This document shows positions 43,501 through 51,892 of a stretch of 64,000 nucleotides of DNA, piece by piece. Origin of the DNA: Spirirestis rafaelensis WJT71-NPBG6. GTDB taxonomy: Bacteria > Cyanobacteriota > Cyanobacteriia > Cyanobacteriales > Nostocaceae. Location: assembly GCA_019359015.1 (NCBI GenBank), contig JAHHID010000022.1, forward strand, positions 1 through 64,000. Reading direction: 5' to 3'. Every line of letters starts with the position of its first letter. Position 1 is the stretch's first letter. A program made the position numbers and the translations under genes. The notes below the pieces were generated by a model. The model was not told the DNA's origin. It searched no databases and saw only the letters and a program-made list of their open reading frames with translations.

Positions 43501-44207
43501 ATTATGGGTTTCGTAGTAACGCGATGAATCGCGTTGTCTTCATACCACTTTAAATATTCTCGCGGAGATTCAAAAAAACCTTGATAATCGGGATGAAGCA
43601 ACCCCATATTAGGAGTTTCAATAAGGGCAGGAATTTCGCCTATTTTTAAATCTAAATATTTTTCTGCTAATATCCAAAATAATGCGGCTACATTTTCTAC
43701 ACCGCCAGCATTCCAATAACCATAGATAATTAACCAGTTGCGTAAGTCTTGCACTTTTTGCCCTGGCACAAATTTGAGAAGTTTAGGACCAATTTTTAAG
43801 AAGCTGATGTAACCTGCAAGTTTATCTTCTTCTCGTCCATTGCTAAATTTATCAAGGATGAATTTAATTGGTTTGGGCATTCCTTTGGGTTTATCGCCAA
43901 TAGCAAATACACCCAATTTAGTTAAACTCATCAATTCTAAAGCTGACTCGAATACCAAACGGATGGGAATTTGGGCAACGCGATCGCGCAACCACAAAAC
44001 TTGGTCATAATCAAATAGCAAGCTGCCAAAAAACACATCAGCGTTATGAAGTGCTGCTTCTACCTCAGTGCGTTTGGTAGTAATATCGCGATCGCTAAAG
44101 ACGCGAATATCCAACTCACCACAGCGTGAGTTAGCTTTTGAAGCTGATTTTCTGTATAAATCAGCGTTGAACGATTCAAATCCAGCAATCAAGACGATGC
44201 GTTTCAT
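40563..44207 (-). CDS. bchH: Magnesium chelatase subunit H-like (BchH/ChlH/CobN family)
   Basis: This 1214-residue porphyrin/corrin-binding chelatase subunit has the N-terminal BchH-type domain (MKRIVLIAGFESFNADLYR; LVFESALELMSLTKLG), the central HFGMHGTVEWLPGSPLGN, LIIYGYWNAGGVENV and a C-terminal helix-rich region. It is shorter than the usual cyanobacterial ChlH (about 1330 residues), so it is probably the second, BchH-like paralogue. It could act in Mg insertion or as a cobaltochelatase subunit. It stands alone, with no ChlI/ChlD neighbours. The call to BchH over CobN rests on overall resemblance only. Confidence 0.85.
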   Translation of the reverse strand: MKRIVLIAGFESFNADLYRKSASKANSRCGELDIRVFSDRDITTKRTEVEAALHNADVFFGSLLFDYDQVLWLRDRVAQIPIRLVFESALELMSLTKLGVFAIGDKPKGMPKPIKFILDKFSNGREEDKLAGYISFLKIGPKLLKFVPGQKVQDLRNWLIIYGYWNAGGVENVAALFWILAEKYLDLKIGEIPALIETPNMGLLHPDYQGFFESPREYLKWYEDNAIHRVTTKPIIGILLYRKHVITKQAYIPQLIRSFEEAGLIPLPIFINGVEGHVAVRDWMTSYYETQQRNNGNIETPSLSKEAVKVDAIVSTIGFPLVGGPAGSMEAGRQVEVAKRILTAKNVPYIVAAPLLIQDIHSWTRQGIGGLQSVVLYALPELDGAIDTIPLGGLVGEQIYLVPERVQRLIGRVKSWVSLRQKPASERKIAIILYGFPPGYGATGTAALLNVPRSLLQFLHALQNQGYAIADLPEDGEELIRQVKEADERLETSPISVNAKTLEKWLGYLRTSRIEKQWKSLTGTGIKTYGDEFHIGGIELGNIWIGVQPPLGIQGDPMRLMFERDLTPHPQYAAFYKWLQNDFQADAVVHFGMHGTVEWLPGSPLGNTGYSWSDILLGDLPNLYIYAANNPSESILAKRRGYGVLISHNVPPYGRAGLYKELMSLRDLISEYREDSEKNYALKEGICKKIVDTGLDTDCPFEDAKRLGIAFSPENVRMFSGHAFNDYLVKLYEYLQVLESRLFSSGLHTLGEAPNDDEMAGYLDAYFGENEPLRQEEELRIRDLLMQSTDELTNLLRGLNGEYIPPAPGGDLLRDGSGVLPTGRNIHALDPYRMPSAGAYERGREIAQKIIAQHLQEHGKYPETVAVMLWGLDAIKTKGESLGILLELVGAEPVKEGTGRIVRYQLKPLAEVGHPRIDVLANLSGIFRDSFVNIIELLDDLFQRAADADEFEDQNFIRKHALALKAQGIENASARLFSNPAGDFGSLVNDRVVDGNWESGDELGDTWQGRNVFSYGRQDKGQARPEVLTELLKTSDRIVQEIDSVEYGLTDIQEYYANTGGLKKAAEKQSKKKVTTSFVESFSKDTTPRNLDDLLRMEYRSKLLNPKWAEAMANQGSGGAFEISQRMTALIGWGGTADFTDDWVYDQAADTYAFDAEMAERLRKSNPEAFRNIVGRMLEASGRGFWNADTEKLDKLRHLYDLTDEEIEGVTISA

Positions 44208-44511
44208 GCCCTAAGTGGTAAACACTCCATTTTAATTTTAAGCGCTCAGGCTGGAAGTCTGGGGCTATACATACAAAAGCCACCTACGTGGGCTAAAAGA
44301 AAACAAGGAATTTTCAAGCCTGCGTAGGCAGGCTTTGTACGTATAGCCGCACCCTTCTAGGGTGACGCGGGTGTAGTGCAAGATGTTAGTGATACAAAAA
44401 GCACCCTTGAGGATACTTTCAAGCAGACTTTTCCGAAAAAAGAAGTTTTCGGCTTGTAGGTAATAGTGTAAAAAGTTGCAATAAAATTAAACTGAATTCA
44501 AGGGGTTAACT
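44208..44511. other. Intergenic region filled by repeats
   Basis: No gene was seen. It contains the paired palindromic repeat at 44263-44348 and its GTGTAGTGCAAGAT tail to about 44385. The promoter of the 44512 gene probably lies in the last 100 bases. Confidence 0.5.
44263..44348. repeat. Large inverted pair of the TATAGCC dispersed repeat
   Basis: GGCTATACATACAAAAGCC (from 44263) is mirrored by GGCTTTGTACGTATAGCC (to 44348), and each arm carries its own small palindrome (CCACCTACGTGGG; GCCTGCGTAGGCAGGC). It is the same family as 1594-1664 and 7106-7137, here in head-to-head duplication. Confidence 0.85.
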
Positions 44512-44766
44512 ATGATACAGAAAGCGCAAACAACAGCTAGTAAAGAATTACCTGTTTTACGAAAGGGTGATACTGGTGGTGCTGTAAAGCTATTACAGAA
44601 TCTTTTGATTTCTTTAGGCTATTTCGATAAGGATTTGCGTACTGGAAATTTCTTAGACCAAACAGAACAAGCCGTAAAAAATTTCCAGGGAGAATATAAC
44701 TTGCAAGTAGATGGTATAGTTGGGGCGAAAACTTGGGATTTGTTGGGTGGTGTTCTTTGGGATTAA
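44512..44766 (+). CDS. Peptidoglycan-binding domain protein
   Basis: The 84-residue protein is a single PG_binding_1 domain: LPVLRKGDTGGAVKLLQNLL, VKNFQGEYNLQVDGIVGAKTW and LL. There is no signal peptide, so the protein would be cytosolic unless exported another way. It starts with ATG at 44512. Such orphan modules are common in cyanobacteria, and the role is unknown. Confidence 0.88.
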   Translation: MIQKAQTTASKELPVLRKGDTGGAVKLLQNLLISLGYFDKDLRTGNFLDQTEQAVKNFQGEYNLQVDGIVGAKTWDLLGGVLWD

Positions 44767-44855
44767 ATTAGCATCTCAAAAACCCAGAAATTAGTCCTTA
44801 GGGTGTACTTAGTAACATATAAATGCACCCTAATTAACTAGTTTTAACATGCAGA

Positions 44856-45197
44856 TTAAACAGTCTCTTGCGAATCTACTTCTGTTAACTGCAATGACTT
44901 TTCAAATTCCAAGCGCTGCTGTACGTTATGTAAGAAGTAACCATTAAGCATAGCAGAGCCTAACAACATACCCAAGTGTTGGCGACTCGTAGTAATTTCA
45001 ACGTCAAATTCTTCTGCTGGTAAGCCACCCAACATACTAACAATGGTGCGTTCAATTGCTTGAAGTACTTCTGGTGATGTTGGCTTGGATAGTTGGGCGA
45101 CCATTTCTGGACTCAGCGATTTAATGTATTGCAACAAATTGTTGTTAACGGCTTCGGAATTAAAGTTCTCTGGATTGCGATTAGAAAGATTGTTCAT
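44856..45197 (-). CDS. DUF760 family protein
   Basis: The protein is 113 residues from the ATG at 45197 (MNNLSNRNPENF); nine extra upstream residues are possible but less likely. It has the conserved core LLQYIKSLSPEMVAQLSKP, EVLQAIERTIVSMLGGLP and LGMLLGSAMLNGYFL of the cyanobacterial/plastid DUF760 family. The biochemical function is not established in my knowledge. Confidence 0.85.
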   Translation of the reverse strand: MNNLSNRNPENFNSEAVNNNLLQYIKSLSPEMVAQLSKPTSPEVLQAIERTIVSMLGGLPAEEFDVEITTSRQHLGMLLGSAMLNGYFLHNVQQRLEFEKSLQLTEVDSQETV

Positions 45198-45344
45198 AGT
45201 AGTAAAGTAGCAGTGTTTTATCAACTTGTATATACTTTAGCAATCATTTTATTATAGTGATGTCAGCTTAACCGAACCTATTTTAGGGCGGTTTATTCGA
45301 CAAAGAAGATTTTAGGTAATTAATATATTATTGCTGTTTTTCTT

Positions 45345-46223
45345 TTAAAGCTCAATCTGTTGCTTTTCGGTCAAACACATAGCAATGCCTTTCTCATAAT
45401 ATGCAGCTTCGTTGATAAAAATTGGATAAACAGTTGATGTACCTTCGTAGGCGATCGCCTTTCCATCAAAGGTGAGAAAAATCGGCTCACCGGGATGAAG
45501 AGGTTGATAATCTTTAAACTGAAGTTGCGGGTGAATCATCGCTTTAATCTCCCCATGATCGTTTCTGGGAAAATCAATTACCCCCATATATCTATAAATT
45601 GTCAGGCTGCTATCTATATTTTCAATTGTACCTTGGTTGCTTCTTTCTACATAATCCAAAACTGCGTAAACAAGTTCCTCTGTTTTTTGAAATAATTCTG
45701 CGTTTAAGACAGCTTGAGCTACCGGACCTACTTCAATCGCAAAGCCAAAATCACAGAGAGAACGAAGTAAATTACTTTCTTGCTCAAGTGGCGTATAAGA
45801 AACTTTTACCTCTGGATTAATTGAAGTCAAATAAGCAGCTAATTGTAAAGTAAATGGATGCAGTTCGCCTAAAAGGATACTTAAGCCCATATTTGCAGTT
45901 GTACTGTGCAAATCCACAATCACATCTACCTGAGATTTGCCTTTCGGTCCCAGCATTTTTTCAATAACTTGTGCCCGCATTTCTTCATGACCAGAAAGTG
46001 TTGAATTTTGCAAATCTTGACTTAAAAAACTGCGATTCAAATCTTTATCAATATATCGTCTGCTTTCTTTAAAAGCTTGGGGGTTTCCTAATAATGTCAG
46101 AGTTTCAAAATTAGGGCGCTTAATTAAGTTCAAATGCTCCTCAAACTTTTTGATGAGGTATACTCCTGTGAACTCATTGCCGTGTGTTCCCCCAACAATT
46201 GCCACCCGATTAATTTTGTTCAT
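45345..46223 (-). CDS. Aspartoacylase family protein
   Basis: The protein is 292 residues from the ATG at 46223 ([20 protein letters not shown]). Zinc ligands and catalytic residues of the succinylglutamate desuccinylase/aspartoacylase family are visible: [10 protein letters not shown] (His, Glu), [18 protein letters not shown] (His) and [10 protein letters not shown] (general-base Glu). It would hydrolyse an N-acyl amino acid, such as N-acetylaspartate. It is divergent from the LysR gene, a possible regulator. Confidence 0.9.
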   Translation of the reverse strand: MNKINRVAIVGGTHGNEFTGVYLIKKFEEHLNLIKRPNFETLTLLGNPQAFKESRRYIDKDLNRSFLSQDLQNSTLSGHEEMRAQVIEKMLGPKGKSQVDVIVDLHSTTANMGLSILLGELHPFTLQLAAYLTSINPEVKVSYTPLEQESNLLRSLCDFGFAIEVGPVAQAVLNAELFQKTEELVYAVLDYVERSNQGTIENIDSSLTIYRYMGVIDFPRNDHGEIKAMIHPQLQFKDYQPLHPGEPIFLTFDGKAIAYEGTSTVYPIFINEAAYYEKGIAMCLTEKQQIEL

Positions 46224-46346
46224 ACTGTTGTCACAAAAGCTTATTGCTTGTTTCCTTTTTATCACAGTAAACAAAAGTGATACTATATGTCCAATATTTT
46301 GTTTATTAACCAACTATATTTAAAAGATATAGTTACTCGATAAATA

Positions 46347-47267
46347 ATGGAACTTCGACATCTGCGTTACTTTATCGCTGTGGCTGAAGAATTAAACTTT
46401 ACGCGTGCTGCGGAACGTTTACACATCGCCCAGCCACCTCTAAGCCAGCAAATACAGGCGCTAGAAACAGAATTAGGAGTGCAACTGTTTGAACGCAAAA
46501 AGCGTCCGTTACAGTTAACGGCGGCGGGAGAAGTTTTGTTGACAGAAGCGCGTTTAGTGTTTGCGACTGTTGAACGGGCAATAATTTCTACAAAAAGAGC
46601 CAGCCGTGGTGAGATTGGACGCTTAGTGGTGGGGGCTAATAGCTCGATCGCTAATAGTGTTTTACCAGATATTTTGCGAGTTTTCCGATCGCGCTTTGCT
46701 GATGTAGAACTAGTTTTGCGTGAACTAACTTCTAAACAACAGATACAAGAGTTGCGATCCGCCGCTGGCGGCAGCGCTTCGCTATCGCGTGGAATTGATG
46801 TTGGTTTTGATCGGCTACCGAATGAAAATCAAAATGATACTGCTTTAAGTTTTCTGCCGATTTTGCAAGAACCTTTGGTGATTGCTTTACCCGAACAACA
46901 TCCTCTGGCAGCTCAATCTCAAATTCCACTTTATGCCTTAGCTGACGAACCTTTTGTATTACCTCCACCTGATTTAGTACCTTCATACAGTCAGATTATT
47001 GATTTGTGTCAGCAGGTAGGGTTTACGCCAAAAGTAGTACAACAAGCAACATGGATGATTACTGTATTGAGTTTAGTTGCGGGTGGTGTCGGTGTGGCAT
47101 TGCTTCCCGCTAATGCTCAAAACTTAGTCCGAAAGGGAGTTGTTTACCGAGAAATCCAGGGAAAAAATCTGACGCGACAGCTAGCTGTGATTTGGCGTCG
47201 GGATGATTCATCTGTGATTTTGCGACAGTTTATTGCAGTAACAAAGGATATAGCATATCAGGCATAG
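46347..47267 (+). CDS. LysR family transcriptional regulator with small repeat insertion
   Basis: This 306-residue LysR protein has the N-terminal winged HTH MELRHLRYFIAVAEELNFTR, AAERLHIAQPPLSQQIQALE, and a substrate-binding domain from about 90. It is a BenM/CatM-like member by the FDRLPNE region. Residues about 139-147 (AAGGSASLS) come from a 27-bp palindromic insertion that breaks a strand/loop usually reading LRxRxIDVGF. The frame is kept, so the protein may still fold. It is divergent from the aspartoacylase gene. Confidence 0.9.
   Translation: MELRHLRYFIAVAEELNFTRAAERLHIAQPPLSQQIQALETELGVQLFERKKRPLQLTAAGEVLLTEARLVFATVERAIISTKRASRGEIGRLVVGANSSIANSVLPDILRVFRSRFADVELVLRELTSKQQIQELRSAAGGSASLSRGIDVGFDRLPNENQNDTALSFLPILQEPLVIALPEQHPLAAQSQIPLYALADEPFVLPPPDLVPSYSQIIDLCQQVGFTPKVVQQATWMITVLSLVAGGVGVALLPANAQNLVRKGVVYREIQGKNLTRQLAVIWRRDDSSVILRQFIAVTKDIAYQA
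46760..46786 (+). repeat. 27-bp in-frame palindromic insertion in the LysR gene
   Basis: The segment from 46760 to 46786 is inserted between GCGATC and GCGTGG. Removing it restores GCGATCGCG (a HIP1 core) and the expected LRSRGIDVGF. With flanking bases it contains the palindromes CCGCC-GCT-GGCGG (46759-46771) and AGCG-CTT-CGCT (46773-46783). Its size fits the small dispersed repeats described in Nostoc. Confidence 0.8.
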
Positions 47268-47624
47268 GGCTTAGGGCATACGGCATAGGGGAGGCAGTCC
47301 GTTGGGCAGCTTTGCCGACTGAAGCACCTGCTCTCATAGGGCAATGAAAATTGAGTAAAAGGTTATTAAAGACACTCAACAAAGTGATGCGTGAATAAAT
47401 AAAATTCTTTCTATGCCTTATGCCCATTGCTTTAATACCCAAAAACTTGACTTTTATCCCATTAGATAGAAGATAAAATTAATTATAAAAGTTAACTTTA
47501 TTACAAAAGTAATTAACACAAAACCACTTTTAAACAGCTTTTTCTGTAAGATTTTGTTGTCAATTTTTGGTAATTCAATTAATAGCTTAACACTTTAAGA
47601 ATAATTTTTGGGAGTTTTGTAATC
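47268..47624. other. Intergenic region with degenerate repeats
   Basis: AGGGCTTAGGGCATACGGCATAGGGG (as short 7-8 bp units near 47264-47292) and the dyad CAGTC...GACTG (47296-47321) are visible. The rest is AT-rich and probably holds the promoter of the 47625 gene, with a GGGAG ribosome site near 47610. Confidence 0.5.
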
Positions 47625-48140
47625 ATGAGCAAAGCAGAAGAAACTAAGAGTAACGCAGGTTCTAAACGGGGATTTGGAGATTTATGGGTATTGATAGCTT
47701 TGTCAGTGTTAGCGGCAACGTTTAGGGGATGCAATTTCAGTCAACCGGAAACAACTCCTACCTCGAAACTGGTTAATACATCGGAAATTACTTATAATAC
47801 AGACCAATTTATATATAGAACTGTGACTATTAGAAGCAAAGCGCTTGATAAAATCGGTCCCAGTTCTTTCACAGTTAAAGATAAGCAATTATTCGACAGT
47901 GAGCCGATTGTAGTTGTGAATGCTTCAGGCGTGCCTTTCAATCTACCCGCAGACAGAGATATTGAAGTTGTAGTTACAGGTTCCGTTCGCAGATTGGATA
48001 TTCCCACAATTGAGCGCGACTATAATCTGAACTTGCAAGATCAATACTATAAAAACTATATCAATAAACCTGCGGTTATTGCTCAGGAAATTAAACTAGC
48101 ACCGCAGCAAAATCAAATCACTCAAACTCTTCGGAAATAA
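47625..48140 (+). CDS. Membrane-anchored hypothetical protein
   Basis: This 171-residue protein has an N-terminal cytoplasmic segment, one hydrophobic helix (about 22-40, LWVLIALSVLAATF) with a Cys just after it (RGCNF), and a beta-rich extracytoplasmic domain (VTIRSKALDKIG, VVVNASGVPFNLPADRDIEV) resembling an OB-like fold. I do not recognise a named family. It starts with ATG after GGGAG. It might be a conserved cyanobacterial protein. Confidence 0.7.
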   Translation: MSKAEETKSNAGSKRGFGDLWVLIALSVLAATFRGCNFSQPETTPTSKLVNTSEITYNTDQFIYRTVTIRSKALDKIGPSSFTVKDKQLFDSEPIVVVNASGVPFNLPADRDIEVVVTGSVRRLDIPTIERDYNLNLQDQYYKNYINKPAVIAQEIKLAPQQNQITQTLRK

Positions 48141-48150
48141 CTTCACAAGA

Positions 48151-48380
48151 GAGGGAAAAAGGGTAAAGGGGAAGGGGTAAAGGGAGAAAGAAATTGAACA
48201 CGGGAATTTTGACCCCACCCAATTAAAAAATTTATTAAAAGTTGTGCTGACTGCGTGGGATGAGCTTAACGCAATGCGTCCCCTTTTCCCCTCCCCGGTA
48301 AAGAAGTAATTTTAAATATTTTTACTAATTTTAAATAACTCCGACCCTTTTCCCTTACCCCTTACCCTTTCCCCCTCTTT
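48151..48380. repeat. STRR arrays flanking a short spacer
   Basis: GGGTAAAGGGGAAGGGGTAA-like units near 48151-48190 and inverted CCCTTTTCCCTTACCCC-like units near 48340-48380 sit between two convergent genes and are roughly complementary, so the region could form a long imperfect stem. Confidence 0.75.
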
Positions 48381-48381
48381 T

Positions 48382-51078
48382 TCATGCATCGGTTTTGAAT
48401 GCATTAACAGAGTCTTCTAATTGCATCGTTACTTGTTGTGTTTGTTGTAAAGACTTACATACAAAGTAAGATGAGTTTGCAGTCTCTTCTGAGGCAGCAG
48501 CAAGATTTTGCATCAAAGAAGCGATCGCACTCGAATTTTCTGCCTGAAATACGGTTGCCTCCTTAATTGACTGCGCTAAATCATCAATTTGGCGAGATAG
48601 TTCTAAAATCTTCCCCAGGTTATGCTTGGCATCTTTAATCATATTTGCTCCTTCTAGCACTTCCCTAGTTCCTGTTTCTATATTTTTGACGACTTCGCTA
48701 GTTTCCATTTCAATGTCCTCTAGCATTTGTTGAACTTCTTTCATTGCTTCTTGTGATTGGGCTGCTAATTGACCAATTTGTTCTGCCACTATCGTAAAGC
48801 CTCGACCTTCTTTGCCCACCCATGCAGCTTCAATATTGGCGTTGATGGCTAACAAGTTAGTTTGCAAAACGATTTGTTTAATCAACGACATAACAAAGGA
48901 AATTTGTTGCGAAGATTCTCCCAGACGCTTCACTTTATTTACATTTTCTATTACTAGCTGTTGCAAATTAAAGATACTTTGCACAGTATTATCGAGTGCG
49001 ACTTGAGCCGTTGTTGCTGTATCTGAAGCGGTGTAGGTAACTTCTGATACTTGGCGGGCATCATCTGCTACTGTTTGAATAAAGAAATTGATTTTATCTA
49101 CCTCTTCTAAGGTGTAATTAATTTCTTGTGATTGTGTGAAAGTTTTATTCGCCAATTGCTGAATAACACCAGAGTTTTCATCAAGGGAAAGATTTACTTG
49201 AGAAGCAGCAAGTTTTACTTGATTGACAATCTGCCGCAGGTTGTAAATGATTGTATTAAAAACATCAGCTACTACCCCCACTTCACCAGCGATATTTTCT
49301 GCCCCCACTGTTAAATCGCCTTGAGATGCGTCTTTAACATTGGTGAGAAGTTGAAGCAGTTGGCTTTGCAAAGCTTGTTGACTTAGCCTTAATTCTTCTT
49401 CTGCTTGCTTGCGTAGGGTTATGTCAGCCTGCACCCCAATATAATTGGTGACTTGTCCAAATGAATCTCGCACTGGAGAAATCGTTAATTCAGACCAATA
49501 TGGTGTTCCATCTTTGCGGTAATTTTTAATTACTACCTGGCATTCTAAAGAGTTGCGGACTGCATGACGTAATTGTTCAATACTTGCAGGGTCGCTTTCG
49601 GGTCCTTGCAAAAATCTACAATTGCGTCCAATCGCTTCTTCGGGTGAATAACCTGTGATGGTTTCAAAAGCGGGATTGGAAAAAATAATCGGATTGTCGA
49701 TCGCTCGCGCGTCGGTGATGATGATACCATTGCTAGAGGCGGCAATGGCGCGATCGCGAAGCCGTAATACTTTCTGCGACTGCTGAAACTCATTTAAAAG
49801 ACTGGCTTGTTCTAAAGCGATTGCGACTTGAATTGCTAAGTGTTTGACTAAATCAATTTCAAACTGTTGCCAATGCCGAGGTCCAGAACACTGGTGGACA
49901 CATAAGATGCTGATCAGCTGATTGTTAATAATAATCGGTGCAACTAAATTCGCCTTGATTTGAAAGTCTTCTAGAATCTGGCAGTGGCAATTTATATAAC
50001 CGGCTTCCCTAACGTTGTCGGTGGCTCGGACTTCACCATTTGTGTACCTTTCGAGGTAATCTTGGCGAAAGGGGTCATAGACTGTTTTGCCGATGGCTTT
50101 GATCCAGCCGTCTGCTACCGATTCAGCAACGATAGTACCACTCCAGTCAGGATGGAAGCGATAAATAACTACACGGTCTGATTTTAATGCTTGACGAATT
50201 TCCTTGACAGTGGTGTAAAGAACATCTTCTGATTTGAGCGATCGCCTAATTTGCAAGGTAATCTCTGTAAATAGTTGCGAACGTCTAGCTTCTGCTTCTT
50301 GCTTTTCTAAAAGCTTTACTTGAGCTGTCAATCGCCGATCAACAAATGAAGTCAGCAACGCGAAACCCAAAATCACAAAGGTGGCAATGCCAATGGTAAC
50401 AGCTAACCAGGTGAGGGAATGCTTCATTGCCCCGGTTGCAATTACTTTTGAGTTGGTCGGTGTGAACTTAACCGCTGCCATGCCGGTGTAATGCATCCCG
50501 GCGATCGCCAATCCCATGATCAGCGCACCGACTATTGTTGTTAATGCCGCAGATCTACTGCTTTGTGTGCGTAGTTGAAAGGCTACATTTAGCGACACAA
50601 TTGAGGCACTAATGGCGATCGCTATGGAAACTGCAACCAGCAATGGATTATACGTCGTGTTTGCTTCGATCTGCATGGCGTACATGCCTATATAGTGCAT
50701 CGAGGCAATGCCAATACCCATCAGGATACCGCCCATAATCAATTGCCAGAAGCTCAAGCTTGGGCGACTCGCGAGAAAAAGCGCTCCTGCGGAGGCAATA
50801 ATCGCAGGTAAGATTGACAGCAACACCGTCACAATGTCATATGTCATTTCTACGGGTAGACTCAATGCCAACATGGCGACAAAGTGCATCGACCAAATAC
50901 CGATGCCCATAACAATTGCCCCACCAATCAACCAAGCGGTTCTTGCCCAAGATGTGGCTAGTATTATGCGCCCAGCCAAATCTAAAGCAGTATATGCGGC
51001 TAGGACGGCGATCGCTATCGAAAGCGATACAATACGCGGGTCGTAGCTGCTACTTATAGCCACATCTGCCAGAAGCAT
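48382..51078 (-). CDS. MHYT-GAF-PAS-MCP membrane sensor
   Basis: The protein is 898 residues. The N-terminal seven-helix MHYT domain (1-250) has three metal-ligand repeats, MHFVAML, MHYIGM and MHYTGM, proposed to sense oxygen, CO or NO through copper. Next comes a GAF domain (about 285-430; KSDRVVIYRFHPDWSG), a PAS/PAC domain (about 440-560; FETITGYSPEEAIGRNCRFL) and an MCP-type signalling helix hairpin (about 640-890; NIEAAWVGKEGRGFTIVAEQ at the tip). No kinase is present, so it would signal to CheA-like proteins. No che genes lie nearby. Confidence 0.9.
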   Translation of the reverse strand: MLLADVAISSSYDPRIVSLSIAIAVLAAYTALDLAGRIILATSWARTAWLIGGAIVMGIGIWSMHFVAMLALSLPVEMTYDIVTVLLSILPAIIASAGALFLASRPSLSFWQLIMGGILMGIGIASMHYIGMYAMQIEANTTYNPLLVAVSIAIAISASIVSLNVAFQLRTQSSRSAALTTIVGALIMGLAIAGMHYTGMAAVKFTPTNSKVIATGAMKHSLTWLAVTIGIATFVILGFALLTSFVDRRLTAQVKLLEKQEAEARRSQLFTEITLQIRRSLKSEDVLYTTVKEIRQALKSDRVVIYRFHPDWSGTIVAESVADGWIKAIGKTVYDPFRQDYLERYTNGEVRATDNVREAGYINCHCQILEDFQIKANLVAPIIINNQLISILCVHQCSGPRHWQQFEIDLVKHLAIQVAIALEQASLLNEFQQSQKVLRLRDRAIAASSNGIIITDARAIDNPIIFSNPAFETITGYSPEEAIGRNCRFLQGPESDPASIEQLRHAVRNSLECQVVIKNYRKDGTPYWSELTISPVRDSFGQVTNYIGVQADITLRKQAEEELRLSQQALQSQLLQLLTNVKDASQGDLTVGAENIAGEVGVVADVFNTIIYNLRQIVNQVKLAASQVNLSLDENSGVIQQLANKTFTQSQEINYTLEEVDKINFFIQTVADDARQVSEVTYTASDTATTAQVALDNTVQSIFNLQQLVIENVNKVKRLGESSQQISFVMSLIKQIVLQTNLLAINANIEAAWVGKEGRGFTIVAEQIGQLAAQSQEAMKEVQQMLEDIEMETSEVVKNIETGTREVLEGANMIKDAKHNLGKILELSRQIDDLAQSIKEATVFQAENSSAIASLMQNLAAASEETANSSYFVCKSLQQTQQVTMQLEDSVNAFKTDA

Positions 51079-51892
51079 TAAATTAACCTCAACTAAATAA
51101 TTTTATAAAGTTTGATTTTTTTTTGGCTTTTGATTTTTTTTTAGGAATCAGCAAGCAGGGCTTCCATAATTTTTATTTTTCTTTTAAAATAATATTTTAT
51201 CAAATAAATACGATCATACCTTGATCAATATTAAAGACTATTATTAGAGCCATTTCGGAAATAAATGGTTAGCAAGTACAAGATAGATATAATAGAGGCA
51301 GATAATAGCAACCGCATTGGCGGCGAGTCAATGTCATAAAATTATTTTAAAAGCCATATATAAGACTCTGAAGCCAATTGTTGTAGGAGCAAAATCACTA
51401 ATTGACGATCTGCCTGACTCGATATGCAGAAAGCGCAAATTTACCTGAAGCAAACATCTTACTATCTTTTTTCCCCCACGAATGCGTTTGCGAATTGATA
51501 AAGTTTCTGTTTGTTGATCTACTTTTACACTGCCCCTTTTTGCCAATATTTACAACAGACAATTCAAGATACCATAATGAGTATTTGATTTTCTTGCTTT
51601 TGGGAAAGATTTTCCACATGGAAAATAAAAAATAATTATCAGACCTTTGATAGATTAAGTAGATATTTAGAAATTATCTATATTTTAGCCCCCTGATAAA
51701 GTTAATTTATTCCGATATTTATCTATTGCTATACTATAGTAATTGAAGTAAAGATGTCAGGTTATAACTTAAACAAATATTGGCAAAATAAAATCGAGTA
51801 AAAACCTCACTAGAACATAAATACTGGCTATATATTGTAGCATTTTAAACATTATTGTGTAATTTTAAGCAAACCTGAGTGAAAAAAAAGTA
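51079..51892. other. Large AT-rich intergenic gap
   Basis: About 800 bases between divergent signalling genes. Open frames here are short and compositionally unlike real genes. No tRNA, sRNA hairpin or repeat family was recognised. It may hide a small RNA or long leaders, but nothing supports one. Confidence 0.5.

Noticed and set aside
51079-51892. Small genes or RNAs in the 800-bp gap
   Set aside because: Short frames are low-complexity and lack ribosome sites; no convincing hairpin-plus-T-tract was seen.
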